A stretch of 64,000 bases of DNA from Bacillota bacterium (GTDB lineage Bacteria; Bacillota; Clostridia; Christensenellales; SZUA-584): assembly GCA_023412005.1 (NCBI GenBank), contig JAEYOE010000012.1:248001-312000 (forward strand), read 5' to 3'. Each line of letters opens with the position of its first letter. Position 1 is the stretch's first letter. The position numbers and the translations under genes are program-made. A model generated the notes under the pieces. It made no database searches. It had not been told where the DNA came from and worked only from the letters and a program-made list of their open reading frames with translations. This document shows positions 46,117 to 54,378 of the stretch, one piece after another.

Positions 46117-46995
46117 ATGTCAGAAAGAAGGATTTATCCGTCGTATTTTTTATATGGAGCATTGCTGCTTTACGTGGCACTGTATTTGCTGCCCGGCATC
46201 ATCGGTATCGGGTATTCATTTACGGATTGGTCGGCGTATTCGGATGAGGTCAATTTTTTGGGGTTCGACCACATGTTTGATAATTACGCCAAAGCGTTCT
46301 CCGATGCCAAGTACATCGGCTATCTTGGCAACACGCTGCTGTTTACGCTGGTCACAACAATTGCGAAAAACGTTCTTGGTTTGGCTCTTGCGGTGCTGTT
46401 GACAAAAAGAGTTAAGCTGCTGAATTTTCACAGGGCTGTTATGTACATTCCGGCCGTACTGTCCGCGTTGATCGTCGGTATGATATTCAAATCCATACTG
46501 AACCCGGCGGACGGCCTGCTGAACAACTTTTTAGAGGTGTTCGGCATTAAAGGCCCGCAATGGCTCACCGACCCCAAAATAGCATTCTGGTCTGTGATGG
46601 CGGTGGATATCTGGAAGGGCATGGGCTACATTATGACGATATTTATCGCCGGTATCATGTCGATCTCTCCTACATATTACGAGGCGGCCGATATAGACGG
46701 GGCAGGATCGTGGCAGAAGTTTAAATCTATCACTTTGCCGATGCTGATGCCGACAATTACCGTGACGACGGTGCTCAACGTTATTTACGGGCTGAGAGTG
46801 TTTGATACGGTCTATGCGCTCACCAACGGCGGGCCGGGGTATGCCACGGAAGTTCTGTATACTGGCATCTATAAGGAGTTTGGATATGGTAAGTACGCAA
46901 TGGGAACGACGTTGTCTTCCATCATGTTTGTTGTCATGGTGATCGTCGGATTTTTCCTGATCAGAGCGATGAACAGAAATGAGGTGGAAGAATAA
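46117..46995 (+). CDS. CUT1 sugar ABC transporter permease, MalF type (module 2)
   Basis: This 292-residue protein has six membrane segments and the EAA loop YYEAADIDGAGSWQKFKSI. The start YFLYGALLLYVALYLLPGI fits MalF/LacF partners. The next permease begins at the base after its stop. Confidence 0.93.
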   Translation: MSERRIYPSYFLYGALLLYVALYLLPGIIGIGYSFTDWSAYSDEVNFLGFDHMFDNYAKAFSDAKYIGYLGNTLLFTLVTTIAKNVLGLALAVLLTKRVKLLNFHRAVMYIPAVLSALIVGMIFKSILNPADGLLNNFLEVFGIKGPQWLTDPKIAFWSVMAVDIWKGMGYIMTIFIAGIMSISPTYYEAADIDGAGSWQKFKSITLPMLMPTITVTTVLNVIYGLRVFDTVYALTNGGPGYATEVLYTGIYKEFGYGKYAMGTTLSSIMFVVMVIVGFFLIRAMNRNEVEE

Positions 46996-47820
46996 ATGGC
47001 ATCTAAAAGACTCTTTAAGACAGTCGTCATCAATGCTTTTGCATGGATTTTATCAATTATATTGATTACCCCGCTTGTTCTGATATTCTTAAACTCACTC
47101 AAAACAAGCCAGGCTGCGGCTGAAATGAACCTTGCTCTTCCCGAAAGCATTCATCTTGAGAATTTCACCACAGTCATAGAAAAAGCAAAGCTCGGTCCTG
47201 CCTTTTTAAACAGCCTGACCTACTCGGTGTTCAGCGTGCTGCTCTGCACCCTGACCTCATCGATGGCCGCGTTTGTGCTGTCCAGAAACCGAAGCAAGGC
47301 GAATAAGATCATCTATTTCATCATTGTGCTCGGCATAACAATGCCCGTTAACTTTATCGCTTTGATGAAAGTGATGCAGATGCTGGCAATCATCAATACC
47401 AAGGTGGGTATCATACTGTTGTATGCATCTATCCAAACGCCGTTCAATGTGTTTTTGATATACAGCTTTGTCGGCAAAATACCGAGGGATATCGACGAAG
47501 CGGCCATTATAGATGGCTGCTCGCCGCTGAGGCTCTTTTTCTCAATCGTTTTTCCGCTGCTCAAACCGGTGCTGGTTACGGTTATGGTGCTGACGTTCTT
47601 AAACACATGGAACGAGTACATCATGCCGCTTTACTTCCTCGGCAATTCGGCGCACTGGCCGATGACACTCGCGGTGTACAACTTCTTTGGCATGTATTTC
47701 AGAGACTGGAATTTGATCTGTGCGGATATCTTTTTAACCAGCCTGCCCGTTATCCTGGTCTATCTGTTTGGCCAAAAGTATATCGTATCGGGTATGACAG
47801 CGGGTGCCGTGAAAGGCTGA
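46996..47820 (+). CDS. CUT1 sugar ABC transporter permease, MalG type (module 2)
   Basis: This 274-residue protein has six membrane segments and the EAA loop IDEAAIIDGCSPLRLFFSI. It pairs with the preceding permease. GAGGTGG precedes the start inside the upstream gene. Confidence 0.93.
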   Translation: MASKRLFKTVVINAFAWILSIILITPLVLIFLNSLKTSQAAAEMNLALPESIHLENFTTVIEKAKLGPAFLNSLTYSVFSVLLCTLTSSMAAFVLSRNRSKANKIIYFIIVLGITMPVNFIALMKVMQMLAIINTKVGIILLYASIQTPFNVFLIYSFVGKIPRDIDEAAIIDGCSPLRLFFSIVFPLLKPVLVTVMVLTFLNTWNEYIMPLYFLGNSAHWPMTLAVYNFFGMYFRDWNLICADIFLTSLPVILVYLFGQKYIVSGMTAGAVKG

Positions 47821-47866
47821 GTTGCCGCGTGCAACAAAAAGATTTTAGGGTTTTGGAGATGAGCCG

Positions 47867-48550
47867 ATGCAAATTTTCAGGTCTTTATTCTATCAGCATA
47901 AGGGAGGCAAAGGCGTTTCAGCCCCGCCTCCGGCCAAGGGCATTAAGAGGTTTTTCTTTCTGTACGGCACGCATTTTTGGAGACTGATGGGCCTCAATTT
48001 GCTGTTCATTCTGGTTTGCCTGCCGGTTGTGACAATTCCGCCTGCTATAACGGCGATGTGCAAGGTGCTGCTCAACCTTGTACGAGAGGGCAACACGTTT
48101 TATCTGAAAGACTTTATAGATGAATTTAAGAGCAGCTTTTGGAAAAGCTGGGTTGCTTTCCTGCCTGCGCTCGTCATCATCGGGCTTGGTATTGCTTTGT
48201 TTTCAAGCATCGGTGATGCTTACTCAAACATGCCTTTGGTGATTGTGTATGTGATGATAGGCAGCTTTGTATACTGCCAAACGGCGTATTGTTTATGCAT
48301 GATCGCGCTGATTGATTTACCGCTTGGCAAGATCGTCAAAAATGCGTTGATAATGGTTCTTGTTGAAATGAAGCGCAGCATTTTGATCATCATGACCATA
48401 CCGGTATTGCTGCTTTGTGCAATATACTATATTTATTCGATACCGTTGACGCTGCTGTTCGTTTTTTCTTTTATCGGCATGGCCAATGTGATGACAGCCA
48501 ATGAGGCGATAGAGATACACGTTATTCAGCCAAATTTGAAAGAGAGGTAA
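47867..48550 (+). CDS. DUF624 (YesL-like) membrane protein
   Basis: The protein has 227 residues with about five hydrophobic segments. FFFLYGTHFWRLMGLNLLFIL and the PAITAM loop are the DUF624 signature. Such proteins are found with YesMN systems and CUT1 importers in Firmicutes. Their role is unproven and may be to assist the transporter or sensor. Confidence 0.85.
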   Translation: MQIFRSLFYQHKGGKGVSAPPPAKGIKRFFFLYGTHFWRLMGLNLLFILVCLPVVTIPPAITAMCKVLLNLVREGNTFYLKDFIDEFKSSFWKSWVAFLPALVIIGLGIALFSSIGDAYSNMPLVIVYVMIGSFVYCQTAYCLCMIALIDLPLGKIVKNALIMVLVEMKRSILIIMTIPVLLLCAIYYIYSIPLTLLFVFSFIGMANVMTANEAIEIHVIQPNLKER

Positions 48551-48556
48551 AAAAGG

Positions 48557-49675
48557 ATGGCCAGTTTATCGCTTAAAGATATTAAAAAGGTTTACAGCAA
48601 GGAGGTTGTGGCTGTTCAGGATTTTAATCTGGAGATCAGCGACAAGGAATTTGTTGTGTTTGTCGGGCCTTCAGGCTGCGGAAAATCAACAACGCTGCGC
48701 ATGATCGCGGGGCTCGAAGAAATATCGGGCGGAGAGCTTTTTATAGACGGCAAGAAAATGAACGATGTGATGCCCAAAGACAGGGACATCGCTATGGTTT
48801 TTCAAAACTACGCACTGTACCCGCATATGACGGTTTTTGAAAACATGGCATTTGCATTAAAGCTGCGCAAGGTTCCTAAGGAGGAGATCAAGCAGCGCGT
48901 GAAACAGGCGGCAGAGATACTGAAAATCACCGACTTGCTCCAGCGCAAGCCCAAGGCGTTATCCGGCGGGCAACGGCAGCGCGTGGCCATCGGCCGTGCG
49001 ATCGTACGTAACCCGCAGGTTTTTCTGATGGATGAACCGCTTTCCAACCTGGATGCGAAACTGAGGAATCAGATGCGTACCGAGCTTATGCTGCTGAGAA
49101 AGCGCATTGATACCACCTTCGTGTATGTAACGCATGACCAGACGGAAGCCATGACGCTCGGAGACCGCATCGTCGTGATGAAAGACGGATTCATACAGCA
49201 GATCGGCACACCCAAAGACGTGTTTATGCACCCGGCCAATATGTTTGTAGCCGGATTTATCGGCACACCACAGATGAACTTTTTTGACGCGGAGCTGACA
49301 CAAGAAAGGGACAGATATGCCATTAACATCGGCGGCTGTACAATCTTGCTGCCCGAAGCCAAGCAAGCGGCGCTCAGGGAAAAAGGCGTAGCAGCCAAAA
49401 AGGTGGTGGCGGGCATCCGGCCGGAGGATATAATCATCGTCGACGCACAGACAGCATGCGATTTTCGCGCGCATGTTCTCCTCACGGAAATGATGGGCAA
49501 CGAGATATTCGTACACGCCAATATCGGCGCCGAGGTTGTGATTATCAGAATGGCATCATCAATGCTGGATGGGACGAACATGGATTATATCAAGAAAAAC
49601 ATTGAGGTAAACGTCAGCTTCTGCAAAGACAGAATTCATATTTTTGACAAGGAAACGGAATGCGCGCTGGCGTGA
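48557..49675 (+). CDS. MsmK/UgpC-type ABC transporter ATPase (module 2)
   Basis: This 372-residue protein has the same architecture as the module 1 ATPase: Walker A GPSGCGKST, LSGGQRQRV, VFLMDEP, THDQTEAM and the C-terminal regulatory domain. The nucleotide-binding halves of the two are highly alike while the last 130 residues differ more, as expected for partner-specific regulation. It lies 6 bases after the DUF624 gene. Confidence 0.93.
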   Translation: MASLSLKDIKKVYSKEVVAVQDFNLEISDKEFVVFVGPSGCGKSTTLRMIAGLEEISGGELFIDGKKMNDVMPKDRDIAMVFQNYALYPHMTVFENMAFALKLRKVPKEEIKQRVKQAAEILKITDLLQRKPKALSGGQRQRVAIGRAIVRNPQVFLMDEPLSNLDAKLRNQMRTELMLLRKRIDTTFVYVTHDQTEAMTLGDRIVVMKDGFIQQIGTPKDVFMHPANMFVAGFIGTPQMNFFDAELTQERDRYAINIGGCTILLPEAKQAALREKGVAAKKVVAGIRPEDIIIVDAQTACDFRAHVLLTEMMGNEIFVHANIGAEVVIIRMASSMLDGTNMDYIKKNIEVNVSFCKDRIHIFDKETECALA

Positions 49676-49684
49676 GGAGACAAT

Positions 49685-52027
49685 ATGAAGTATAAAATCG
49701 GCGAATACACGTTGATCCTTCAGTATGTGAAGAACAATGTGTTGCGCTGCACGCTGACAAAGAACAGCGATGTTAAAAACAAGTCGTGGCTTGTTCAAGA
49801 CAGTGTTTTTAAGCAGCTGCATGATGCAGCTGAGCCAAGCAGCGTCTATACGGTTTTCGACGACGAACAAATCGTCTTTAAGCTGCTGAAAAAAGAGCTG
49901 CTCAAATTGACTGCGTTCAGTCTTGACGAAATCGACGTGGTGAAGTACTCCACGCTCGGGGAAGAGCCGCGCATCGAAGTCGTTAAAACAGTGGACGGTC
50001 AGCGCACGCAGATCGGTAATTTGCGCGCATACACTGACAGAAAAGCATACACCGGCAAGGTTAGCTTCGCCATACCGCAAGATACCGGCATCTTTGGGCT
50101 GGGGCAAGATGAAGACGGTGTATACAACAAGCGGGGTACCAAGCAATATCTTTACCAGCACAACATGCGAACGCCAATGCCGTTTTTCATCACAGACAAA
50201 GACTACGGGGTGTTTTTCGACTGCCCGTCTTTAATGGTTTTTGACGATACGGGCGAGGATACGAATATTTATTTTGATACGGTGGATCAGATTGATTTTT
50301 ATATCATCACCGGCAGCATGGACGCGGTGGTATCGGAATTAAGGTTCTTGACAGGCAAGGCGGAGCTGCTTCCCAAATGGGCGTTTGGGTACATACAATC
50401 GCGGGAGAGGTATCAAACGCAATTTGAAATGATCAATGTGGCAAAAAAATACCGGGATATTAATGTGCCGCTGGATTGTATCGTTCAAGATTGGAAAACA
50501 TGGCCCGGCGATTTGTGGGGCCAGAAAACCGTGGATAAAAGCCGTTACCCGGATATCGCGCAAATGAACCATGCTCTTCATGAGATGAATGTTCATACAA
50601 TGGTATCTATCTGGCCGAACATGGCGGAGGGCAGCGCAGATCATGCCGAGCTTGCGAAGGCAGGCTATCTGCTGGGTGATTACTCCACATACGATGCTTT
50701 TAACGAAAAAGCGCGCGAGATGTATTGGCGGCAGGCCGAAAAAGAGCTGTTTTCCGGCGGGTTTGATGCGTGGTGGTGTGATTCGACGGAGCCTTTTACC
50801 GCGCCTGACTGGTGCGGTGAGGTGCTCTTGCCGGAAGAAAAACGGTATGAGCTGGTGGGCGCAGAGCATAAGAAATACATCGATCCCGCACTCGCCAATA
50901 TTTATGCTGTTCAGCATGCCAAAGGGATATATGAGAATCAGCGCAAAAAGCAACCCGATAAAAGAGTCTTCAATTTAACGCGCTCGGGATACTCGGGAAT
51001 TCAAAAATACGGCGTGGCGCTGTGGGCTGGTGATACATGTGCCAAATGGGATGAATTAAAGAAAGAAATCGCCAAAGGGCTTAATTTGTGCATGAGCGGC
51101 ATCCCTTTTTGGACGGTGGATATCGGCGCGTTTTTTGTGGGGGGCAGCGCGTGCTGGCGCAAGTGGAGCGGCGATGAGAATGTGAGGCCAGTTTGGTTTT
51201 GGAACGGCGATTATGACGACGGCTCTGAGAGCCCGGCCTACAGAGAGCTGTATACGAGGTGGCTGCAGTTCGGCGCTTTTTTGCCGCTGTTTCGCTCGCA
51301 CGGAACCGATACACGCCGAGAGATTTGGCATTTTGGCAGCCCCGGCGACATGTTTTACGATGCGATTGAAAAGTTTATTAAGCTTCGTTATCGTCTGATG
51401 CCGACGATTTATTCAATGGCGATGCGCGTGGCACTTGACGATTATACGATGATGCGCAGCCTGATGTTTGATTTTCCGAATGACAAAACGGCAAGGGATA
51501 TCGACGACGAATTCATGTTCGGAGACGCTTTGCTGGTATGCCCAATTACACAGCCGATGTATTATAACCTTGACGGTGCCATCGAAACGGATAAGACAAG
51601 AACGTGCTACCTGCCGCAGGGCGCGGATTGGTATGATTTTTGGACAGCTGAAGCTTATAAGGGAGGGCAGATGCTGACCGTTAAAGCCGATATCGGCACC
51701 ATGCCGCTGTTTGTTAAAGCGGGCAGCATTCTTTTCATGCAAAAACAGACGCAGCATACGGCAGAGGATGTACCCTTGCTGGAGGTTTGGATTTACAAAG
51801 GGGCGGATGTGACAACGCGGTATTATAACGATGACGGGATCAGCTATCGTTATAAAGAAGGCCGATATGAATGCTTTGAGTTTGAATGGAGCGATTCATT
51901 GAACACGCTAACGATACGCGAGTGCAGCCGTCATCGGGCGGATTCCATGACGATGAAAATTCACTGCGACGGCGTTTCCAAAATAATCAGCTACAACAGC
52001 GGTGAAATGTCAGTGTCGTTTGTTTAA
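49685..52027 (+). CDS. GH31 alpha-xylosidase/alpha-glucosidase-like enzyme
   Basis: The protein has 780 residues and no signal peptide. An N-terminal sandwich with GIFGLGQDEDGVYNKRG leads to the barrel with IVQDWKTW, the nucleophile Asp366 in WWCDSTEP and the acid/base Asp450 in LWAGDTCAKWD. A C-terminal sandwich follows. IVQDW and D-x2-EP are typical of the GH31 branch that contains xyloglucan alpha-xylosidases. Alpha-glucosidase activity cannot be excluded. It closes the module 2 operon, 9 bases after the ATPase gene. Confidence 0.9.
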   Translation: MKYKIGEYTLILQYVKNNVLRCTLTKNSDVKNKSWLVQDSVFKQLHDAAEPSSVYTVFDDEQIVFKLLKKELLKLTAFSLDEIDVVKYSTLGEEPRIEVVKTVDGQRTQIGNLRAYTDRKAYTGKVSFAIPQDTGIFGLGQDEDGVYNKRGTKQYLYQHNMRTPMPFFITDKDYGVFFDCPSLMVFDDTGEDTNIYFDTVDQIDFYIITGSMDAVVSELRFLTGKAELLPKWAFGYIQSRERYQTQFEMINVAKKYRDINVPLDCIVQDWKTWPGDLWGQKTVDKSRYPDIAQMNHALHEMNVHTMVSIWPNMAEGSADHAELAKAGYLLGDYSTYDAFNEKAREMYWRQAEKELFSGGFDAWWCDSTEPFTAPDWCGEVLLPEEKRYELVGAEHKKYIDPALANIYAVQHAKGIYENQRKKQPDKRVFNLTRSGYSGIQKYGVALWAGDTCAKWDELKKEIAKGLNLCMSGIPFWTVDIGAFFVGGSACWRKWSGDENVRPVWFWNGDYDDGSESPAYRELYTRWLQFGAFLPLFRSHGTDTRREIWHFGSPGDMFYDAIEKFIKLRYRLMPTIYSMAMRVALDDYTMMRSLMFDFPNDKTARDIDDEFMFGDALLVCPITQPMYYNLDGAIETDKTRTCYLPQGADWYDFWTAEAYKGGQMLTVKADIGTMPLFVKAGSILFMQKQTQHTAEDVPLLEVWIYKGADVTTRYYNDDGISYRYKEGRYECFEFEWSDSLNTLTIRECSRHRADSMTMKIHCDGVSKIISYNSGEMSVSFV

Positions 52028-52110
52028 CAGCAGAGCCAAGAACCGGTATCTGAAAAACAGATTTATATGTGCCAGCATCACAGTAAATAATGTTCTCTTC
52101 TTGAAAAAGT

Positions 52111-52164
52111 AAAAAGGCATTCAGCTCCATAGGATGAAACATTTGCGGCAGGGTGCCTTTTTGC
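52111..52164 (+). terminator. Terminator-like hairpin after the GH31 gene
   Basis: AAAAAGGCA pairs with TGCCTTTTT across a loop of some 34 bases. The right arm doubles as the U-run. Moderate support because of the large loop. Confidence 0.6.
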
Positions 52165-52236
52165 TTGCGCATATCTTTATGTCGTCATCAGCCCTGTTGA
52201 CGCAATCCGCAAACTTTCGTCAGTAAAAACTGGATA

Positions 52237-52371
52237 TCACGGGTTGACATATTTTGCAAGTAAGTTATTTGAGCTATCGCGCAGAGCAACTCTATAAGTA
52301 CCGGTTGTGCTACTGTATGTTTCTGCTGCCGTCGTTACTACATTCAGTTTAGACGTTGATATGTTAATAAC
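52237..52371 (-). pseudogene. C-terminal scrap of a surface/secreted protein
   Basis: A clean 44-residue reading ends in YRVALRDSSNNLLAKYVNP with a stop. It has beta-sandwich character but no start codon and a stop directly upstream. I cannot name the family. Another surface-protein scrap lies at 53972, so both may derive from one lost gene. Confidence 0.4.
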
Positions 52372-52413
52372 TCATCTTGCTTTTTCTGCAATGGAACTAA
52401 ACTCTGCGAATAC

Positions 52414-52426
52414 TTTGATGTTCAAA
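52414..52426. promoter_or_regulatory. FabT-type operator 1
   Basis: TTTGATGTTCAAA fits the TTTGA-n3-TCAAA box bound by FabT-like MarR regulators. It lies just upstream of the -35 box. Confidence 0.7.
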
Positions 52427-52431
52427 ATATA

Positions 52432-52459
52432 TTGACATAAGCTGTACATAGAGTATAAT
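52432..52459 (+). promoter_or_regulatory. Promoter of the FabT-like gene
   Basis: TTGACA (52432-52437), a 16-base spacer and TATAAT (52454-52459), bracketed by two operator boxes. Confidence 0.85.
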
Positions 52460-52467
52460 TAAATTAC

Positions 52468-52480
52468 TTTGAACATCAAA
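52468..52480. promoter_or_regulatory. FabT-type operator 2
   Basis: TTTGAACATCAAA is the exact reverse complement of operator 1 and sits over the transcription start, ideal for repression. Confidence 0.72.
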
Positions 52481-52499
52481 ATATTTCGGATTTGGGGTG

Positions 52500-52958
52500 A
52501 TGATCATCAACGAATATAACAGTGAACTGAATTATTTTCTTGTTAAAGTGTTTAATGAGATATTGCGCGTTGAAGAATCGTCTTTAAAAATTGGCGAGTA
52601 CAAGAATTTATCTGTGCGAGAAATGCATGTGATTGAAGCCGTTTGCACCACCAATGAAAGCGGCTCGGATAATCGTGCGACCGATATCGCCAATGCGCTC
52701 AGGATTTCTGCGGGAACACTGACTACCACTGTCGCCCTGCTTGAAAAAAAGGGCTATTTACTCCGAGAACAGGATCCGCACGACAAGAGAATTATCAGGC
52801 TATTTGCCACGGAAAAAGGGATAAGGGCAAACCTGTTTCATCAAAATTTCCATAAGCAGATGGTATCAAGTGTAATTGAAACGCTTGATAAAGGCGAAGT
52901 TGAGATATTGATAAAAGGCTTAAGAAGCTTAAAAACCTTCTTTGATAGTAAAAAATAA
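52500..52958 (+). CDS. fabT: FabT-like MarR family regulator
   Basis: This MarR protein has a winged helix (NLSVREMHVIEAV, RATDIANALRISAGTLTTTVALLEKKGYL, PHDKRIIRLFATEKG). This wording and the operators in its own promoter match FabT, which represses membrane lipid genes when bound to acyl carrier protein. No fab genes follow. The next gene is a DegV/FakB-like protein, which also belongs to fatty-acid handling. The ATG at 52500 was chosen; a GTG one codon earlier (52497) is equally possible, and TTTGGGG lies close upstream. Confidence 0.85.
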   Translation: MIINEYNSELNYFLVKVFNEILRVEESSLKIGEYKNLSVREMHVIEAVCTTNESGSDNRATDIANALRISAGTLTTTVALLEKKGYLLREQDPHDKRIIRLFATEKGIRANLFHQNFHKQMVSSVIETLDKGEVEILIKGLRSLKTFFDSKK

Positions 52959-52975
52959 TTATTGGGGGGTTCACT

Positions 52976-53817
52976 TTGGCCATCAGAATCATTACCGACA
53001 GCACCAGCGATATTCCGGTAGAAAATCAAGCAGCGATGGGTATCGACATCGTTCCGCTCAGCGTTATCTTTGGAGAAAAGAAATATACCGATGGCATTGA
53101 ATTAAAGAAAGAGCAATTCTATGAGATGCTGAGCAGCGCCGCCACCTTGCCGACGACTTCTCAGGTTAATCCGGATGAATTTGAGATTCTGTTTAAAAGC
53201 TATGTTGACGCGGGAGACACCGTGGTGGGCGTATTTATTTCGAGCAAGCTCAGCGGCACTTATCAGTCTGCCGTCATCGCAAAGGATGCATTAGGCTCCG
53301 ATCAAATCTTCATCGTCGATTCAAAAAGTGCAACGTTTGGGCTGGCGCTGCTCGTTTATGAGGCCATCAAAATGAGAGACCGGGGAGACAGTGCAGTACA
53401 AATCCATGCGGCGTTAAATGAGCTGAGCAATCGCATTAAGTTCTACGCGGTTGTCAACACACTCAAGTATTTAAAAATGGGCGGAAGGCTGTCGTCATCC
53501 GCGGCTATACTCGGAGGCGTGCTGCACATTAAGCCGTTGGTTTCAATTATAGACGGCGAGGTAAGATCAGTCGCCAAGGAAAGAGGCCAAAAGCGGCCTT
53601 TGCCTGGATAGCGGACAATTTGAAAAAAGATGCCCCCGATATGCAATACCCGTTTGTCTTGGGGCATTCCAACGACCCCGGCATCATGCAGGAATTCATC
53701 ACATACATCACCGCCGAAGTAAAAACGTCAACGCCGATCGTTTGCGAGATAGGGTGTGTGATTGGGACGCATGCCGGCCCCGGATGCGTGGGTTTGGCGT
53801 ATATTCCGCAGCATTGA
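52976..53817 (+). pseudogene. DegV family protein (FakB-like fatty-acid-binding), frameshifted
   Basis: The first frame (TTG start, GGGGGG in front) reads IRIITDSTSDIPVENQAAMG and runs to SVAKERGQ, then quits at 53611. The rest of the family's sequence continues in the -1 frame: AAFAWIADNLKKDAP, then VLGHSNDP and the end THAGPGCVGLAYIPQH. Restoring one A in the AAAA run near 53588 gives one intact protein of about 280 residues, the family's normal size. DegV proteins bind a fatty acid for the kinase FakA. Either a true inactivating deletion or a homopolymer sequencing error explains this. The site is not a classic slippery heptamer. Confidence 0.85.
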
Positions 53818-53843
53818 CCTGCTAGGCATTACAAACATCATTT

Positions 53844-53886
53844 AAAAGATTGCTGCATTGACTGCAATATCTCAGCAATCTTTTTT
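53844..53886 (+). terminator. Terminator after degV
   Basis: AAAAGATTGCTG pairs with CAGCAATCTTTT (12 pairs, 17-base loop), with the U-run in the right arm. Confidence 0.85.
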
Positions 53887-53971
53887 GGTTCCCGAGAGTC
53901 TGTGTATTATGAATAACGAAAAAGCCGCGTCGCTTATCAAAAGCAACAGCGGCTTATGTGCATTTTACTTT

Positions 53972-54166
53972 TTACGGGACGGTCACTGTGCAGGACGTAC
54001 TGATGCCGTTGGCGGTGGTGGCTGTGATCACTGCTGTTCCGGACGCCAGCGCTTTAATCTTTCCTTTGGCATCCACAGCGACAACAACTGGGTTACTGCT
54101 GACCCATGCCACGGCTTTAAAGTCCGTGTTCTTGGGTGCGATGGAAGCTAAGTGGCTGCTTTCTCT
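53972..54166 (-). pseudogene. Big_2 Ig-like domain fragment
   Basis: On the minus strand a clean reading gives WVSSNPVVVAVDAKGKIKAL and then ASGTAVITATTANG, ending TVTVP and stop. This is a bacterial Ig-like group 2 domain, the end of a surface protein. A stop precedes it upstream and no start exists. It lies between degV and prfC as an isolated relic. Confidence 0.7.
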
Positions 54167-54217
54167 AGCTCATAATTTGCGGATGATAACGGTCTTAAGA
54201 CATCACAGCCAAGTTCA

Positions 54218-54246
54218 TTGACGCAATCACGCACATCTTGTATAAT
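54218..54246 (+). promoter_or_regulatory. Promoter of prfC
   Basis: TTGACG (54218-54223), a 17-base spacer and a perfect TATAAT (54241-54246). Transcription would start near 54253, leaving a leader of about 120 bases. Confidence 0.82.
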
Positions 54247-54258
54247 GTGCCGTGGTAA

Positions 54259-54327
54259 ATGCAAAGGATAAACGGCAGAACGATGGTCGGTTTAAATGGC
54301 TTTAAGGGCGGGAAGCTCCTTTTTTGA
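54259..54327 (+). CDS. Possible 22-residue leader peptide
   Basis: A small frame (MQRINGRTMVGLNGFKGGKL then LF) begins about six bases after the predicted transcription start and ends inside the hairpin of the downstream terminator. It has no ribosome site, so it would be read as a nearly leaderless message. Its stop position relative to the terminator is what gives it weight. Confidence 0.3.
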   Translation: MQRINGRTMVGLNGFKGGKLLF

Positions 54328-54340
54328 GCTTCTGTTTTTA
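54312..54340 (+). terminator. Attenuator-like terminator in the prfC leader
   Basis: GAAGCTC pairs with GAGCTTC around a 7-base U-rich loop, followed by TGTTTTTA. It lies between the promoter and prfC, so it can only act by stopping prfC transcription early. Confidence 0.65.
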
Positions 54341-54378
54341 TGTATAAAGCGGCCTTTATCAAGAGGGGAGAATGACAT

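Noticed and set aside
52139..52246. A minus-strand reading starting MSTRDIQ as a transposase (IS256-like) fragment
   Set aside because: It is only about 20 codons long and the alternative frame gives a much cleaner surface-protein-like ending.
53570..53620. Programmed -1 frameshifting in degV
   Set aside because: The junction GGC CAA AAG CGG is not an X-XXY-YYZ slippery site and no downstream stem stands out; deletion or error is simpler.
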